A model generated the notes under the pieces. It was not told the origin of the DNA and ran no database searches. It was given only the letters and a program-made list of their open reading frames with translations. Below, piece by piece: positions 50,411-63,289 of a stretch of 64,000 bases of DNA. Location of the stretch: NCBI GenBank assembly GCA_017354895.1, contig CP071494.1, positions 248,001-312,000 of the forward strand. Direction: 5' to 3'. How positions within the stretch are numbered: position 1 is the first letter of the stretch; each line of letters opens with the position of its first letter. The stretch comes from Podospora comata. Lineage: Eukaryota; Ascomycota; Sordariomycetes; Sordariales; Podosporaceae. Made by a program: the position numbers and the translations under genes.

Positions 50411-51175
50411 GGTGGTGGTGGTGATGGTGGTGGTGCACGAGGACGACTGTTGGGCGAAAGCACGGGGCCCAGGCGCAACAGCCAGAGACCCAAAAGACAC
50501 GGCAATCCGATGTGTGTGCCGCCTTTGCGGTGGTCTTAGAGAATGAGAGATAGCAAGAGCTGAGATGGTGGGGAGCAACCGAAGGGCCCAATGGTTCGGC
50601 AGCGTTCAAAGGTGCGGTAGTAGAGACGAATTGATGGTGACAGCGTCAACAACAGCGACAACAGCAGACGGCGTGGTGGGTGCGGGAGGAGAAAGGCGGG
50701 CAGGAAGAATGAGGTTTGAGGCCGCACCGTCGGGGGGTGGGATGGGATAGGATAGGATAGGTGGGCGAGCGACACACGCACATCTCTCACACACACAGTA
50801 AGGCTGTGCTGAGCTGGAAAAGGACCACTCGGCTCTGGATTAGCCTTGTGGCAGGGCCATGGCGCTATATGATTGGCTGGCGGCGGCTTGTCCTAGATGG
50901 AGCCGGCAAGGAGGGGGAGCGGGGCTGCAACTCTGCCTTGCGGCCAGTCACAGGCCGCCACAAGAGCGCTCGAGCCACCCGGCATGTGTGATCAGCTGGC
51001 AAGGTCTGGCAAAGACTTGGCTTGGGCTTGGGATTGGGCTTGGTACTCCTCCAACCTTGTCACTTCTTCTCGTCTCTCTCATCCTCAGCGTTAGCTGTGT
51101 TGTCTGTTGTCTGTTTCTCTTGTGCCTGTGGTGTTGTATTGTGTTGTGTTGTGCTGTGTTGTGTTGAGTGTGAGT

Positions 51176-51217
<42 letters not shown>

Positions 51218-51699
51218 ATGTTAAACAGGTGGAATGAAGCACTATGTAAGGTAGTAAGTAGTGTGTAGGTATGTCCGATGGATTGGATTCTCCTCGTTTC
51301 CCATAGACCCATCCCTCGCCCCGGTGGCACTGTTTATTACAGCACCAACCTGGAGCCAGATCGAATTTATCTATCCGTTGCATGCATGCGTCTCTGCCCA
51401 ACTGCCTTTTCTCGCTCGCCTTGCTGCTACAGGCGGGCTTGGTCTGGCTGCTCGTTCTGCAACGGCGCCTTCTTATTCGCCTCGTAGCTCCACCAAAAGA
51501 GACAAATCAGGCCAGCAAATGGGGCCATCCATGGCCATGCAAGACGAGGCCGGATCCTGACCAAAGCTGCAGTCTTGCAGGCTCTTCGGCCTTCTCATTG
51601 GCGCCTGTCAGCCTTCTGCAGCACGCTGCCTGCAGCACTTGATTGGCACTGGTCAGCCGTTCACCACCTGACTGCCAAGGTAGAGGACGGTACCTATCT
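50411..51699. other. Intergenic with GT-rich simple repeats
   Basis: Upstream region of the caspase-like gene and 3' flank of the MATE gene. A purine/pyrimidine alternating run, (GT)n at 51182-51214, is preceded by TGTGT/TGT-type repeats from about 51125. No gene seen. Confidence 0.55.
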
Positions 51700-53294
51700 T
51701 TACACCGACTCCAAACCGCCATCCGAGTTGCCAAGCCCCCCAGCTTCCAACCTGGCGATGGCCCTCTCAACCTCTGTCTCCCAGTTGCTCACCCCCACAA
51801 TCACCCACTCTAGAGCCCCGACTAGATACAGCGCAACACACTGCCCGACCCATAGTCCGACGAGACCCCATCCGTGGAAGGCAAGGTAGATGCCGCCGGG
51901 GAGCGCCCCTCCGTAGTAGCTGATCAGGTTCACCACAGCTCCAACCCATTGCCGGCCCATGCCGCGCAGTGCACCGCCGCAGGATCCGTTGAGCCCGTCG
52001 GCGATTTGGAACAAGGCTACATACGGCATCACTCCAGCCACGAGCTTCACCACCCGCTCATCGTCGTTGAAGATTCGCCCAAAGACGTTGCGTGAGGCCA
52101 TGAGTATTATCAAGATCAAGGTCCCTGCTATCGTGCTGAGGATGGCGGCTGAGTGAGCAGCCCGGGCCGCCCCCCTCGAATTGTGTGCGCCGAGGAGGTT
52201 TCCAACCCTCGCCGAAGCAGCGACGCCGAGGCCGAACGGGATTGTGTTGATGATCTGGTCCGCGGTCATGATGACGGATTGTGCCGCCAGAGGAATTGTC
52301 CCCAGACGGCCCGCTGCAAGTGCAACGATCTCGAAAGCCCACCATTCTGTCCCGACATGTACAACGCCCATGAGCGCAAGGTGAGCGAAAGGTCCCATGT
52401 GGGAGACGGCTCTTCGGACGTCAATGCCTCCCCAGCACTCCTTCCCCCGCACAAAGGCAGCATACGCCACGAGCAAGAGGAATGAGCACCAGTATGATAT
52501 GCCGGTGGCCATGGGGGCGCCGTACAGACCGAATCCCAGCCGGTGGATGAAGAGCCAGTTGAGCAGTGCGTTCATCGGAGAGGTGAGCAACAGCACGTAT
52601 GTTCCTGGTCGGTAGATTTCTGTCATCGCGTCAGTCTGGATCTGGACGTTTCCTCTGAGCAGGAGCCATGCTCACCTTGCGCCTGCAAGTATTTCTTCAT
52701 GGCCTCAAACCAGACATAACCGAGACCGCCGGGGATCAGATACCGGAGAAACTTGGAGCTCTGTACGCAGATAAACTCCTCTTGGCCTAGAGCTCGAAAC
52801 AAGTGTTCAGAAAAGGCCCATATGATGGCCACAACGGCATAGAAAGATGTCAAGATCACCAGGCCTCGCTGCAGCAGGACACCCAGATCGTGTTTGTTGG
52901 ACGAGCCGGTAAAACTGCTTGATGCGAGTGTATCCAGAGCAGTCGTACCGCCAAGAGCAACCAGCCACGCCGTGGCCATGGCGAACATGTACGAAAAGGC
53001 GGCTGTAGCAAGAGCCTCGGGACTCAACCGGCCGACAATGAGCACCGAGACTGTCTGCAACGAGTTCTGCAATATGTACGCGAGGATGACGGGAAGGGAC
53101 GTGCGTGTGAGCAGCCACAATTCGTCAAGCCATAGCCGATATTGAGGGAGCCTGAAGATTTCGGATGAAGCAGCGTGTCCGGTGTCTGATGATGACGAAT
53201 ATACCGATGCCGGCTTTGTCAAGAGGGATGTTCTTTCGTTCGGAGGGTAATCAGAGGCCTCTGCCCTGTGGGCAACACCATCCTGTGCCATCAT
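51700..53294 (-). CDS. MATE-family efflux transporter
   Basis: Integral membrane antiporter of the multidrug and toxic compound extrusion family. It probably exports organic cations or secondary metabolites in exchange for H+ or Na+ at the plasma or vacuolar membrane. Two exons (53294-52676, 52619-51700) joined by a 56-nt GTGAGC-AG intron with a CTGAC branch point give 512 residues. A ~50-residue Ser-rich cytosolic leader (NERTSLLTKP) precedes the helices. Two MatE repeats with about 12 membrane segments follow: TRTSLPVILAYILQNSLQTV opens the first, and ALMGVVHVGTEWWAFEIVAL with PFGLGVAASARVGNLLG opens the second. The last helices end in GLWVGQCVALYLVGALEWVIVGV. The start chosen is MMAQDG at 53294; an earlier in-frame ATG at 53492 would add 66 unconserved residues. 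Confidence 0.92.
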
Positions 53295-54737
53295 GCACGG
53301 CGGCCAGTTGCTGTACAGGAGTTGGAACGAACCTCCCCGATGATGGTGGGAGGAAATGCTCAGATATAGGGTCCGGCATCTTGAGCCGGCTGTTTCGATG
53401 TCGGAGATCTCCAGTCGATGAGCTGGGGGGATTTGTCGCCCCTTTCCTCGACAGCCTATAGACATTGCAGCTAAGCTGATAACCAGGCCCACGCGGAGCC
53501 AAACATTGGAGAATGAAGATGAGCGGACTGTCCTGCTCGTCTTGCAGGAACGTCACACATCTAGGTACATAGGTACATAGGTATGGACGTCTACTAGACA
53601 TGGAAAGATAAGAAAGCGGTTAAGCCAGGCAACGCCCAGCGAATCTCGGCTCGCAAGAGAGCACTCAGCGTATCTACCAGTTGCCGCAGAGGAGCTGTTG
53701 GACAGATTCAAGCCAGAAAGTAAGATGTGGTAGCTCTCTTTACTCGAGCGTCTGGCTGTTGAGGTGTGGGTTGGCGTCACAATCTCCAACTTGTGCCTAC
53801 ATCCACGTTCAGCATTCAACGGCCTAAGTATCAATCAGTTATCGCTCAAATACAGCGCTGGAAGTAAAGCTGTGAGGTTGCCGGGAATGCAAGCACGCCG
53901 TCTGTTATCTCAGACCAATCCCAATTAAATAACGTAACGATTCTACTAACGGAGTCTACCCAATCAGCTCTGTTGAGGTCTGTCCAGCATTGAGCCCCAA
54001 TGTCTCGTCAATGGCGATGCTGCTATCTTGCTTCTGCATGTATGACGGATGAGTTTGGCCAACTGCAGCATCTCGTTGAAAGGTTGGAGTTACCACTGGC
54101 CTTTACGTAAAATAGAGCTCGAGGTTTGGTGCCGATTTGCTTGGTCGGGAGATGATGATATCATCCGCCAACAGCTTGCAATCAGACACAACAAGTAAAA
54201 CTCTAGTCGGAACGATACAAAGAGCATACTGTCCCATGATTCAGTCTCGAGGGCATGCTTTTATTTCTCGTGATTGTGACATTAAGGCTGACCGTAACTT
54301 GTTACGAACCCCTCCCCCTCCGCATCCCCCCTCCCCAACCCAGTACCGGACATTACCTCGAACCAACACACCAAAGCTGACGTCTGCCAAGCCCCCACCC
54401 CTTTTCTGGCCCCCTTGGCCCCTTAATAGGGCTGGCCCCAGAAGACACCAGAAAGTAAACAAGTCTCCTGCTTACAATGGGTCACTGTGCATTCGCCCAA
54501 GACGGACCGAGTCATGAGTTGAGGCACCCATTATTTGCTCTCAGCACGACACCTACCTATTCATGGCCACATTGATCAAAGCGAAAAAAAAGATGGTATC
54601 CGTGTACATGAACTAAAAGGGGGTATCGATGTCCAGAAACAAAAGTGAACAGGAAAAATAAGAACGGCTATCCCACCGAGCGTTCCTCTAAAATTTTCTT
54701 TTTGGGCCAGCCTTTTATCATATTCCAGGCGCGCACT
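53295..54737. other. Intergenic, MATE promoter and 3' flank of the transcription factor
   Basis: About 1.4 kb without a recognisable gene. Short frames on both strands show no family features. Near 53561-53586 the word AGGTACAT is repeated. Confidence 0.5.
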
Positions 54738-57469
54738 TCACCCGGCAACCTGCTTGCCCTTGTCCTTCGGTCCCTGCCCCCTATCCGATTTCCCCCCCCC
54801 CCGTTTCTCCATCTCCGCCCCATCATCTTTTTGACTCTCGTTGCCACCGTTCCCAGTTTCAACTCCGCTCCCTGACAACCACCTCTGCAGGCCCACGGAC
54901 GCGTCCATAACCCCGCCGCACAGCTCCCAGTTCTCCATCCCGATTTGCAGCAAGCTTACGTTCAGCATGCCCTTGACAAAGTGCCCGTGGTTGTTCGAGT
55001 CCTGTTCCTGGGTGCTCGACGACGACACAAGAGGCAGCAGAATCCAGTTGAACACCCCGAGGAGGGACCGCCACGTGGACAGCGGCACCTTCCATGTGGT
55101 CCTCCAAAGTTGTAGGTGCTCCACCGGTGTTACAATATGCTTGAAGGGACGGCGGAGCATGATGGCCCGGCTGTAGAGGATGGCGGCGAGCCGGACCGAC
55201 TGGTAGATGTAATCTGGAGGATCCGACGGCATCATCGCCGTGGAGTGTGTGGACGAGGCTGCAGCTCGGGCTGGCGATGGTGAGCCGTCGAGGCGCAGCA
55301 CGCTGGAGTGTTCGTCGCCTGGCAGTTGCATGGGACGAACAGGAAGTGGAGAGTGTTGCTGCTGCTTCAGACCAAGAGGCCGACCCCTGGTGCTGCTGTG
55401 GTAGTCGTCTCCCAGTTCTGGACTAGGCCTGGTGTCTAATGGGCTAAACGTTGCTGAAGTGGTGCTGGCGGCTGATGACGGGGCAGGAGACGCCGCGGCT
55501 GCGGCAGTGGACAGGCGACGTAGCGCCGGGCCCTCCACGGAGAGGTTCACCATTCTTTCGTGGATCCATCCTGATGTCGTATGCACTTTTTGGAGCTCTT
55601 TCGCTGTCGGCTCTTCGGGCAGCGCAAGGACGGCGGCAAGGAGGAACCGCATGTCGTCGAGGATAGAGGCCACGGCGCCGTGGGTGCGAAGGGCTTCGCC
55701 ACAGGATGCAAAAGTTGCGAGTTTGGGGATAAAAGGTGTGTTGAGCGGCAGACGCAGCGGCACATGACTGTTGTCACGGAACTCAAACTCGGCGCCGCCA
55801 CGCAGGAAAGGGGCCGTTTCAGAGGATAAGGCAATGGCCACATCGGCTCTATCATGGCTCTTTTGTTAGCCCAGAGTCTTCTGAGCACCAGAAAAGCTCC
55901 CGGATGCCAAAATACTTACGTGATGGCAAGCTTGCTGATCAGCCCGTGTAAACCCAGGGTACGAAATCCGCCTCGGACCCTGATCATCTCTCGCAAGCCG
56001 CTCAAGTGGGCACGCAAGTCGCCTTCGTTTCCCCAGTGCCTGCGGTGATATCAGTACGGTTAGCAAAATGACAACCGTCGGAGTCATCAGCCGGACTTAC
56101 CACTCGTTGAGAACAAGCTGAACGACACCCGTGATCCCCTCGTCGCTGGTAGACAGTTGCGAGCTGAGATGCATGTTGACGAGCTCAAATACTTGGCTTT
56201 TCTGCGCCATGGCCGCCGTGAGATCAACATGTCCAGAATCGGCGAGGAAACACGCAGCTGTGTAGACACCGACACGCTGTAGGAGCCGCGACTGAATACA
56301 GTATGGAACATAATACTTGATGTAGGGGTTCGACGCATCTGGGTTCCCATCTAACGATGCCTTGAACTGGGAAATGAGGTTTATATCTGGAAGAGCCATA
56401 AACAATCAGCACACCGGACTGAAAATGGCACCAGGACTACATTTGTGAGTAGAAGCCGCTTAAACCTACAGACCGCAAACAGATCAGCATCCTCTAGAAT
56501 AGGCGGGTGCCTGGATATGCCCCATGGTATGTTGCTGTCACCAGATATGCTCGGAGGTAGGGGTGAGTTGTTTGCCCACCCGCTGCTTTCCGAGTCCCAT
56601 CCCCCCCCTCCCCACGGATGAAGCCCCTGCCCTCCTGGGTAGTAGGCACGAAGGGTTTTGACGACACCATGGACAGCCGCGGCGTGTTGCGTACAGCCTT
56701 CTTCGCAGGCTGATAAGTGGGAGTAGAGAAAGCTGCGATCAGTGCTCCAGGCATACTGGGGAGTTGAAGGTGCCGTGGGAGAGTGTCCCAGTGTGTCGAA
56801 TCCGGGCCAGCCAGCAAGAGGACCCGTTACCTCTTGCCCTGGCGTTCTGGGCCATGGCGAAGCGAGAGGAGAAGGCTGCCTTGGGGGTATCGAAGAGGGC
56901 CTGATGTTTTCGACCCCGTAAAGACCAGGGCTCAGAGGTGGTGGTAGAATGGAGATGGAGAAGGCAGGCGGGTGTGTTGCTCCCGCTGCTGCTGCCGCCG
57001 CCGCTACGGCGCTCGATCGTCTACAACTTGGCTTGTAAGCAACTATCATGGTACAGACCATTCCTGTCCATGTTATACAATTGCGCACCTGCTGTTGGGC
57101 CTGTACTCGCAGAGCGGTTGGGGGTATCTTCTCGCGCAGTTGTTGCATGGCTGGCCCTGGTTGCACTAGGAGAAACAGCCACAGAGACACAGTGTTAGCA
57201 GTAGCGTTTGTAACCTAGATAAGAGTGAAATGAAGAACAGTCTGGCAGCGGCAACGGCAACGGCACTGGCACTGGCACACAGAAAGAGTGCTTGGCCTTG
57301 GCAGGCTTGCTTGCGGTGTTCTTTTCGAATGAGCGGTTAAGACATGGCATGGAAGGAAAAGACGGTGCCTCACTCTTTGCTTCCTCCTCCTGCACTCTCC
57401 ACACGACGTCGTTGTTCTCTCCGCACGCGAGGGACGTGGTGGTACATTGTTTTGCGTAGGGTCGGACAT
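54738..57469 (-). CDS. Zn2Cys6 fungal transcription factor
   Basis: Binuclear zinc-cluster regulator, expected in the nucleus. Six exons (57469-57374, 57165-57089, 57020-56470, 56386-56101, 56039-55920, 55848-54738) encode 746 residues. The cluster C-x2-C-x6-C-x5-C-x2-C-x8-C lies at about residues 23-50, split by the 208-nt first intron between CGECRRRKQR and CNQGQPCNNC. Only this splice completes the six cysteines. Other introns are 68, 83, 61 and 71 nt. An Ala run and a Pro/Ser-rich linker follow. The fungal-specific regulatory domain (DUF3468/Fungal_trans_2 type) starts near GVYTAACFLADSG and includes NEWHWGNEGDLRAHLSGLRE, MIRVRGGFRTLGLHGL and LAITADVAIALS. The C-terminus is a basic, disordered tail. 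The start is the ATG nearest the cluster; an in-frame ATG at 57775 would add 102 unconserved residues. The target genes are unknown; adjacency to the MATE gene may be chance. Confidence 0.9.
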
Positions 57470-60204
57470 TACGGGTATGCTGTGCTGGATGAGAAGCTTA
57501 TTGACGGCGACACGGCCGTCAATCTCTGCATTGGCAAGGGATGATGGCTGGTTGTAGGGCTGACTTATAACGCTCCCTCTTCTTTGGGACCAGCTTTGCA
57601 AAGGGCCGAGACGGGGTCGTCGGGCTCGTTTATGCAAGCCTTCGGCGCTGGGAGCACTCGTTGGGATTAGCGTGTTGAGATGCCAGCCGGGCCGGTTGTG
57701 GGCAAGGGGTGACTGGGTGGTATAGGGGACGAGATGAAAAGGTGTGTCGCCCCGCGGCTCCAGACTGGGAGACATGAGGGAGGGAGGTAGTATTGAGGAT
57801 GGCAGCTGTGAGCGAACACTCCTGATAAGAGGATGAGTACGAGTAGCCAGACCGCAAACCTTTGCCTCGTGGAAGGTTCTATGGCCTGGTCCACGATGTG
57901 ATGAAAGGTCGTGCGCGAAGCAGATAGACTTGGAACGACCAACTCTTTATGCTTCGTCTGAGGCCTCTCTGTGTGTACGAGAAAAGAAGAGGAGTATTTT
58001 TGGAACATGGAAACAGAAGAGAACAGAAGGTAGGGCTGAAGGAAAACATTTCTTACATTCGCGTGGGCGTATATGTGCCGGATGAACAACAGCCATCCAC
58101 TTGTTCCCAGGGACATAGAAAGTGTATTGATGGCGGTGCTGCTGGGCTGGGGCCAAGTGGCTGCTGGGACCTTTCCTACACGCACATTTTTGTATTCGGG
58201 ACCATGTGTGTATATGTAAACAACCAAATAGGTACTCTGGTACATGGCGGTGAGTGATTTGTCCGGATAGCCAAAGGCGGCTCTCTCTGTGAATGACGCA
58301 CCAGCGGCCAGGGATAAGGGGACATCTCAAGATGGAGCAAGATGCCACCAAATTTCCCATCCTTTAATCTGGCTAGTGCAATACAAACAGGCTAGGCTCC
58401 TCGTATATTTGAGGGCGGCAGGTTCTGGGTACTCTTCTGGCACTAATGGAGCGAAGCCAGGCAATTGTGGCCTCTGTGGTGTCCAGCCAGACAGAGGAGA
58501 GATGGGATTCTGGAGTCAGACCTGTTCATGAGGGTGTGAAGTTGTCCTGATCATCACCATATGACCAAATCGAGCGTGCTTTGCGGCGAATGTTGTGACA
58601 CCAAGCACCTGTCTGTCCCAAAGCCTCTCGTTGCCTATGCTCCCTGGCGAAGGTGACATTGATCCGATCTGGGTCCCCTGACAGACCGACCTGGTAGATG
58701 GCTGGTCCCTGAATTACAGGCCCTGTGAGCGGAGGATGCCGTTCACCCTCTGGTGCAAGGGCGACGGCGTGGCGTCGACTCTGAAACAAGGAGCCAGCTT
58801 TCTCGCTCTGGCAGTCACATCTCCGGAAATGCCTCCGTCCAGTAGCCATCATGCAACGAGATGCCAGCCAGGAGCTGGCAGTCACAGGGCTAGGCAGGGC
58901 TGCAGGACTTAAAAGGTGCCCAATGACGCAAGATAGTAAGAGCTCGACTCTCACTTTCCGGCTTGTGGAGAGTGGGCGAATAGAAACCAGAAGCAATAGT
59001 TCAAGGCCAGTAGTCCATCAGACACAGCACCTCGATGCGGCGTGGTCTGATGCAGAGCAGAATATTGTAGCTCAACCGTCGTTCCTTGACCCATCATCAT
59101 CTGAGTTGCCCACCAGCACCCAATATTCTAACCCAACCCCGCACGTCCCGCACACAGGATACATGCAGCCACAAAGCAGCGGGTAGTAGCCAATGGAGTG
59201 GTCAAAGATGGGGTCGAGTTCGATTCCAGCTTGCCAGAGCCCCCAGGGCTGGCCTGGTAGTGCCGACCGGCTGAAGGCTTGGGTATTTAGGAAACGCGGG
59301 GTCAGCGTTTGAGAGTGCTGCCAGTCCATCTAGGTAGGTAAGATGGGCTTGCGAGAGCGGACTATTGCTCTCACATCCAAACGATTCACTGGTGATAGCT
59401 CAAGATCTGGCGAGGCAGTGCCCGCCAGCACGTCGGATGGTGTCAATCCTTTGGTCCGGACGGCGGCCTCCGCACCTGACTAGAGCAGACCGAGGTCGGT
59501 CTCGATCGTCGTGATGGATATCTGATGTAGTTCATGGGTTCATGGGTTTATGCCTGTCGAAATAGAGTTGGAGAATTGTGACGTAGCCTGAGCTTGATGT
59601 CCCTAAGCCTGGTGAGCTTGGCTGACTTAGGGCCAACCATCCTATGTACAGGGGGTCAAAGTGCTGCCAGCCTACTGGTTAGCCTATCGGTCCTGGGCAT
59701 TCTTGGGCAGGGGTTCGGGTCTAGACTGGTCTCTCTGGTCTCTGGCCAAGTTCTGTCGTAAAAGGCTTCCCCGCGGAGCCATGGCCTACCAGGGCGGCTC
59801 CCCTTGACAGGCACCACTGACACTTGAGAGAGTACATAGGGAAGATGACCCGGTATCCATGTGCAAGCCATTTGAAATTCCGTTTGGCCATTGAAAAGCA
59901 GTGCTAAAATTGGTATCACAACAACAGAAAATGCTCCTCCCTCCTGCGCAGTCAGTCCTGAACGCCAGCCTGTTACCCAGCGTCTTGCTATGACAGTGTC
60001 TCCCAATAGCTCCCAATAGCTCCCAATATCTCCCAATGTCTCTCATTGTCCCCCAAAATACCCAGAAGAATTAGCATTCTATGACATATCGGATATCATT
60101 CATCATCATCATCATCATCATTCATGCCTGCGAAAGCCGTTGGTCTTGCAATGACCACCCCTCACGTCTTCCCTCAGCTCCCCGTCCTCTCTATGTTGGG
60201 ACCG
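57470..60204. other. Long intergenic region upstream of the transcription factor
   Basis: About 2.7 kb holding the transcription-factor promoter and the 3' flank of the patatin-like gene. The longest frames (for example 58526-58996 minus) show no family features. A CAT repeat (60101-60121) and a decamer repeat (60001-60040) lie near its right end. The length is compatible with an upstream-regulated promoter or a non-coding transcript, but nothing in the sequence shows one. Confidence 0.5.
60001..60040. repeat. Decamer tandem repeat, about 4 units
   Basis: The unit TCCCAATAGC is repeated with the last units diverging (TCCCAATATC, TCCCAATGTC). It lies just downstream of the patatin-like stop codon. 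It is probably a minisatellite with no assigned role. Confidence 0.8.
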
Positions 60205-62238
60205 TTATCTGGCCACATAGTTTGGTTTCCTGGCCAGGTTCACAGCCGGCGGTGCATCTTCATCCAGGGGGTAAGGCAGCGCAGGAGCAGCTCCTCGCCC
60301 AGAGGTTGAATGTTGCCTCTCGGGAAGTGGTGTTTTGGGAGGCAAGGGGGGAGGTCCATCACGTACTGGTAATGGCTGCTGCTGTGATGGAAGCTCTTGG
60401 TACCGTCGAGGGTAGTCATCCGCGCTCACAATAGCAATCTTGTCTGAGCCTGACGCCGTTCGGTACTGCGAGGGCGTCGGAGCATTCACCGTCAGCCGGT
60501 CTGCGTCGTCATTGTTCTGAGGCTTAGCCGGGCGACCACCTTGGGGAGGCGGCGGAGGGGCTAGAGTAGGGGCGCTCGAGTACGGCTGCGTGATGCCCAG
60601 CGGCGAAGGCGGGAACCGCTCGCCTGAACTTCTGGGGGACGGCGTGCTGACACCGGGCCTTGGAAGCATGTCGCTTCCAGACTCGTACGACTGTCGACTG
60701 GGTGGTGTGCGAGGAGGGAAGACAGGAATATCGCCTGGCAACTCAACAGCCAGAGGCATCGAGATTTCCGGCAACTTCTTTTCTTGCTCTGCGGCACTCA
60801 TGGATCCGAGACGCTCCCACCGCAACTTGGCGAAGTGAATCTTGGCCAGCTTCGATGACGCTCCCTGTACCATCTTCTGCTCCTCCTCCCTCGCCAAATA
60901 GCGCCGGGTGTTGGTACTGATTTCGGCCAGCCGGTTCCACTCATTCATGCCAAACTCTCCCACGCCCACCTCCACATTGAGCCGGTAATAATGCTCAATG
61001 TTGACACCCCGCTTGGGCAGGTGTTCCTTTTTCATGACCTCATGAATCTTCTCACAGCCCTCAATCTTGGCTATCAACCTCCTCCTGGCCTCGGCAAACT
61101 CCCCCATGAAGCCCTCGTACCACAAGGTCGAGTTTGTATCACTGCTCTTTGGCCGCTTTCCCGTTCCGACGCTGACAAATACGCCGACCTCACGGCCGGG
61201 CCACTCATTCACCACTGCCTCGTCCAGAGCAGTGATGGAAGGGTTGAAGGTACCAGCGCCATCGTCGTGGAAAACCGAGTGACCGATCTGAATCGGCTTG
61301 AAAGCCAAACCGATGGCGCAGGTTGCTCTCCCAGCTTGCCAAATCTTGCAGTCAAACTCGGGAGCGGGCTCCTTTCTGGAATCGTAGGATCGCAAAAGCG
61401 CCGGAGCGCCGCCTCGTTGGGTACCTCGATATACAGCTGTAATGGCACTGCAAAGATGATATCAGGGGTCAGTCAGCCGTGTCCTGGTGGAAACGAGGGA
61501 ATACAAAAATTACTTACGTCTTGGTCCTGTTCTCCCTCTCGTCATACAAGCGGGCGTTGGGATTGCCCCAGCGTGAGGAGATGGTGGGCCTTGCTGCCTG
61601 CGATGTTGGGCTCTTGGCGCTGAAGCTGATCACACTCGCGTTGCTCGAATGCCTTCTCGGATAGGCAGCGCTCGATCGCGAGGCAGTGGACATGGGATAC
61701 GTGCTGCTCGTTTCAGACAGGTCGTTGCCCTCTCGTTCATACACCGTATGCTCCCTGACACACTCCTTGATTGCCTCCTCCAGCTTGGTCGCCTTGAACA
61801 GCGTGGACCTATAGGGAATCCCAGCGATGGTCTTGTCCGTCTCAAACACCATGCGCGTCAGGCGCACATACAGTTCCTTGCATGTCTCGATATCCAGACG
61901 CAGCCTGCCAAGCATCAAGGCGATGAGGCCACCGGTGCCAGTGCCAACAATGAGGTCAAAATGATCGCATGGCTTAGGTATCTCGGATCGTTTGGGGGCC
62001 CGACCTTCGATTTCGACGAACGTCCGGTGCATCAGCTCTTGCAGGATCAGGAACATGGAATAGCCGCGAACACCTCCACCATCTAGAGGCCCCAAAAGAC
62101 GGCGTTAGTATGCTATGCTTGCAACCTTTGCGCTGCGCGCACGCAGGCTAAGAAAGGGCCGGCCGTCAACATACCTAGTGATAAGATGCGCAGGGGCGGA
62201 CCTTTGGTGGTGTCCTTGCGCCTCAGGTGGGAGTCCAT
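60205..62238 (-). CDS. Patatin-like protein lacking the nucleophilic serine
   Basis: Patatin/FabD-lysophospholipase fold. Three exons (62238-62175, 62082-61518, 61447-60205) encode 623 residues. Introns are 92 nt (GTATGT, ACTAAC branch point) and 70 nt (GTAAGT). The first splice joins LRILSL to DGGGVRGYS. The oxyanion-hole motif GGGVRG is at 23-28 and the catalytic Asp is at 272 in HDDGAG. The nucleophile elbow, normally GxSxG, reads GTGTG at 68-72, so the Ser is Gly70 (codon GGC). A Ser-rich insert at about 140-185 and a Pro-rich tail (PPPLPPKTPLP, PPPPPQGGR) suggest protein-protein interaction. An in-frame TGA shortly upstream supports the ATG chosen. It may be a catalytically dead scaffold or use another mechanism. 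Divergent from the HAM1-like gene. No signal peptide; cytosolic. Confidence 0.88.
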
Positions 62239-63289
62239 CTCCAGAATGTAGGCAGTGACTCAGAGAAACTGCAGACTAGAGAATGTGTGAGTATCGGGAA
62301 GCCTGCATGGCCCCGAGGACTCGACGAGTCCTGAAGATGATGGCTTTGCCGCCGAGAGGCCTACAGTGGTTTGCTTGGCGCAACGACTGGGAGAGGGGTG
62401 GGTGACGCAGGAGCTTGGGCCGGACGGGGAAGCGATCAACCTGGAAATACGCCACACCTGGCTTGTCTTTTTTGTCCTTTGGTGCTGTCATAAAGAGTGA
62501 GGTTGACTGAACGTTTTCTTTTGGGCTGCTGGGGAGCAGGAGGATGTCGTGTAGAAAAAGATGACCTGGATCTGTATGCGATCACTCCGATCTCAGCGCT
62601 TGCAGATAATCCGAGAGCAACAATCACGGGCGGTTGTGGCAGTGCCTGAGCGCCGAGTCCCAAGAAAGGAAGCCTTCTACCAAGTAACATGGTGCACACA
62701 ATTCCTGAATGGGGCCCGTGCGTTGGGGGACTTGGGTGCCCGATGACGAGGCATCTACCTATCGCCTCCTGACAATCAGGGCGCTTTAGGACGCTCTTGT
62801 TGGGCCCGCGCAATCCGGCCACAGGAACCCGCTGCTCCGAATGCACAAGGCTGTCATCACCTGCTCTGATTCGATGCCACGCGAGCTTCGGTGCGAGGGC
62901 GAACAAACACATGGCTGCAAGTTGTGGCTGTGCCAAAGCATGTCTTGGAGACGAGGGATAAGGTGGGAAGGGAATGAGGCCTTTCGTAATGTCAAAAAGA
63001 GTCTCGCACCTCGGTCATTAAACCCGAGCCATCTGAAAAGGCCCTTGTTGAAAGACGGGAATTCCGGTGTCTCTTATTGGTCGTACCTACCATGGGCTTG
63101 TTGGGTGGTAGGCAGTTGCTAGCACAACAAGGGCAACTAGCTGTCTACGACGTCATCGTTTCGTTGCCCGCTATTGTATCACTCGTAATAGAGGACCAGA
63201 TCCATCGTGAACATGTTCAACACAACCTTCACTTCTGCATCTCCCGGGCATCCCCGACTGCTTGATTCAACTCTGCCCAGTCAGCCGTC
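62239..63289. other. Divergent promoter region
   Basis: About 1.05 kb between the patatin-like gene (minus) and the HAM1-like gene (plus), so it should hold both promoters. No gene, uORF of note or clear shared motif was seen. Confidence 0.5.

Noticed and set aside
57470-57775. N-terminal extension of the Zn2Cys6 factor by 102 residues
   Set aside because: In frame and open, but low complexity, and the family normally starts shortly before the zinc cluster; kept only as an alternative start.
58526-58996. A 156-codon minus-strand frame between the transcription factor and the patatin-like gene
   Set aside because: No recognisable motif, no splice context, and it lies in promoter/3' flank sequence.
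59213-59230. Pol III B-box-like GTTCGATTCC near 59219, possible tRNA
   Set aside because: No paired T-arm, no A box at the right distance and no acceptor stem; chance match.
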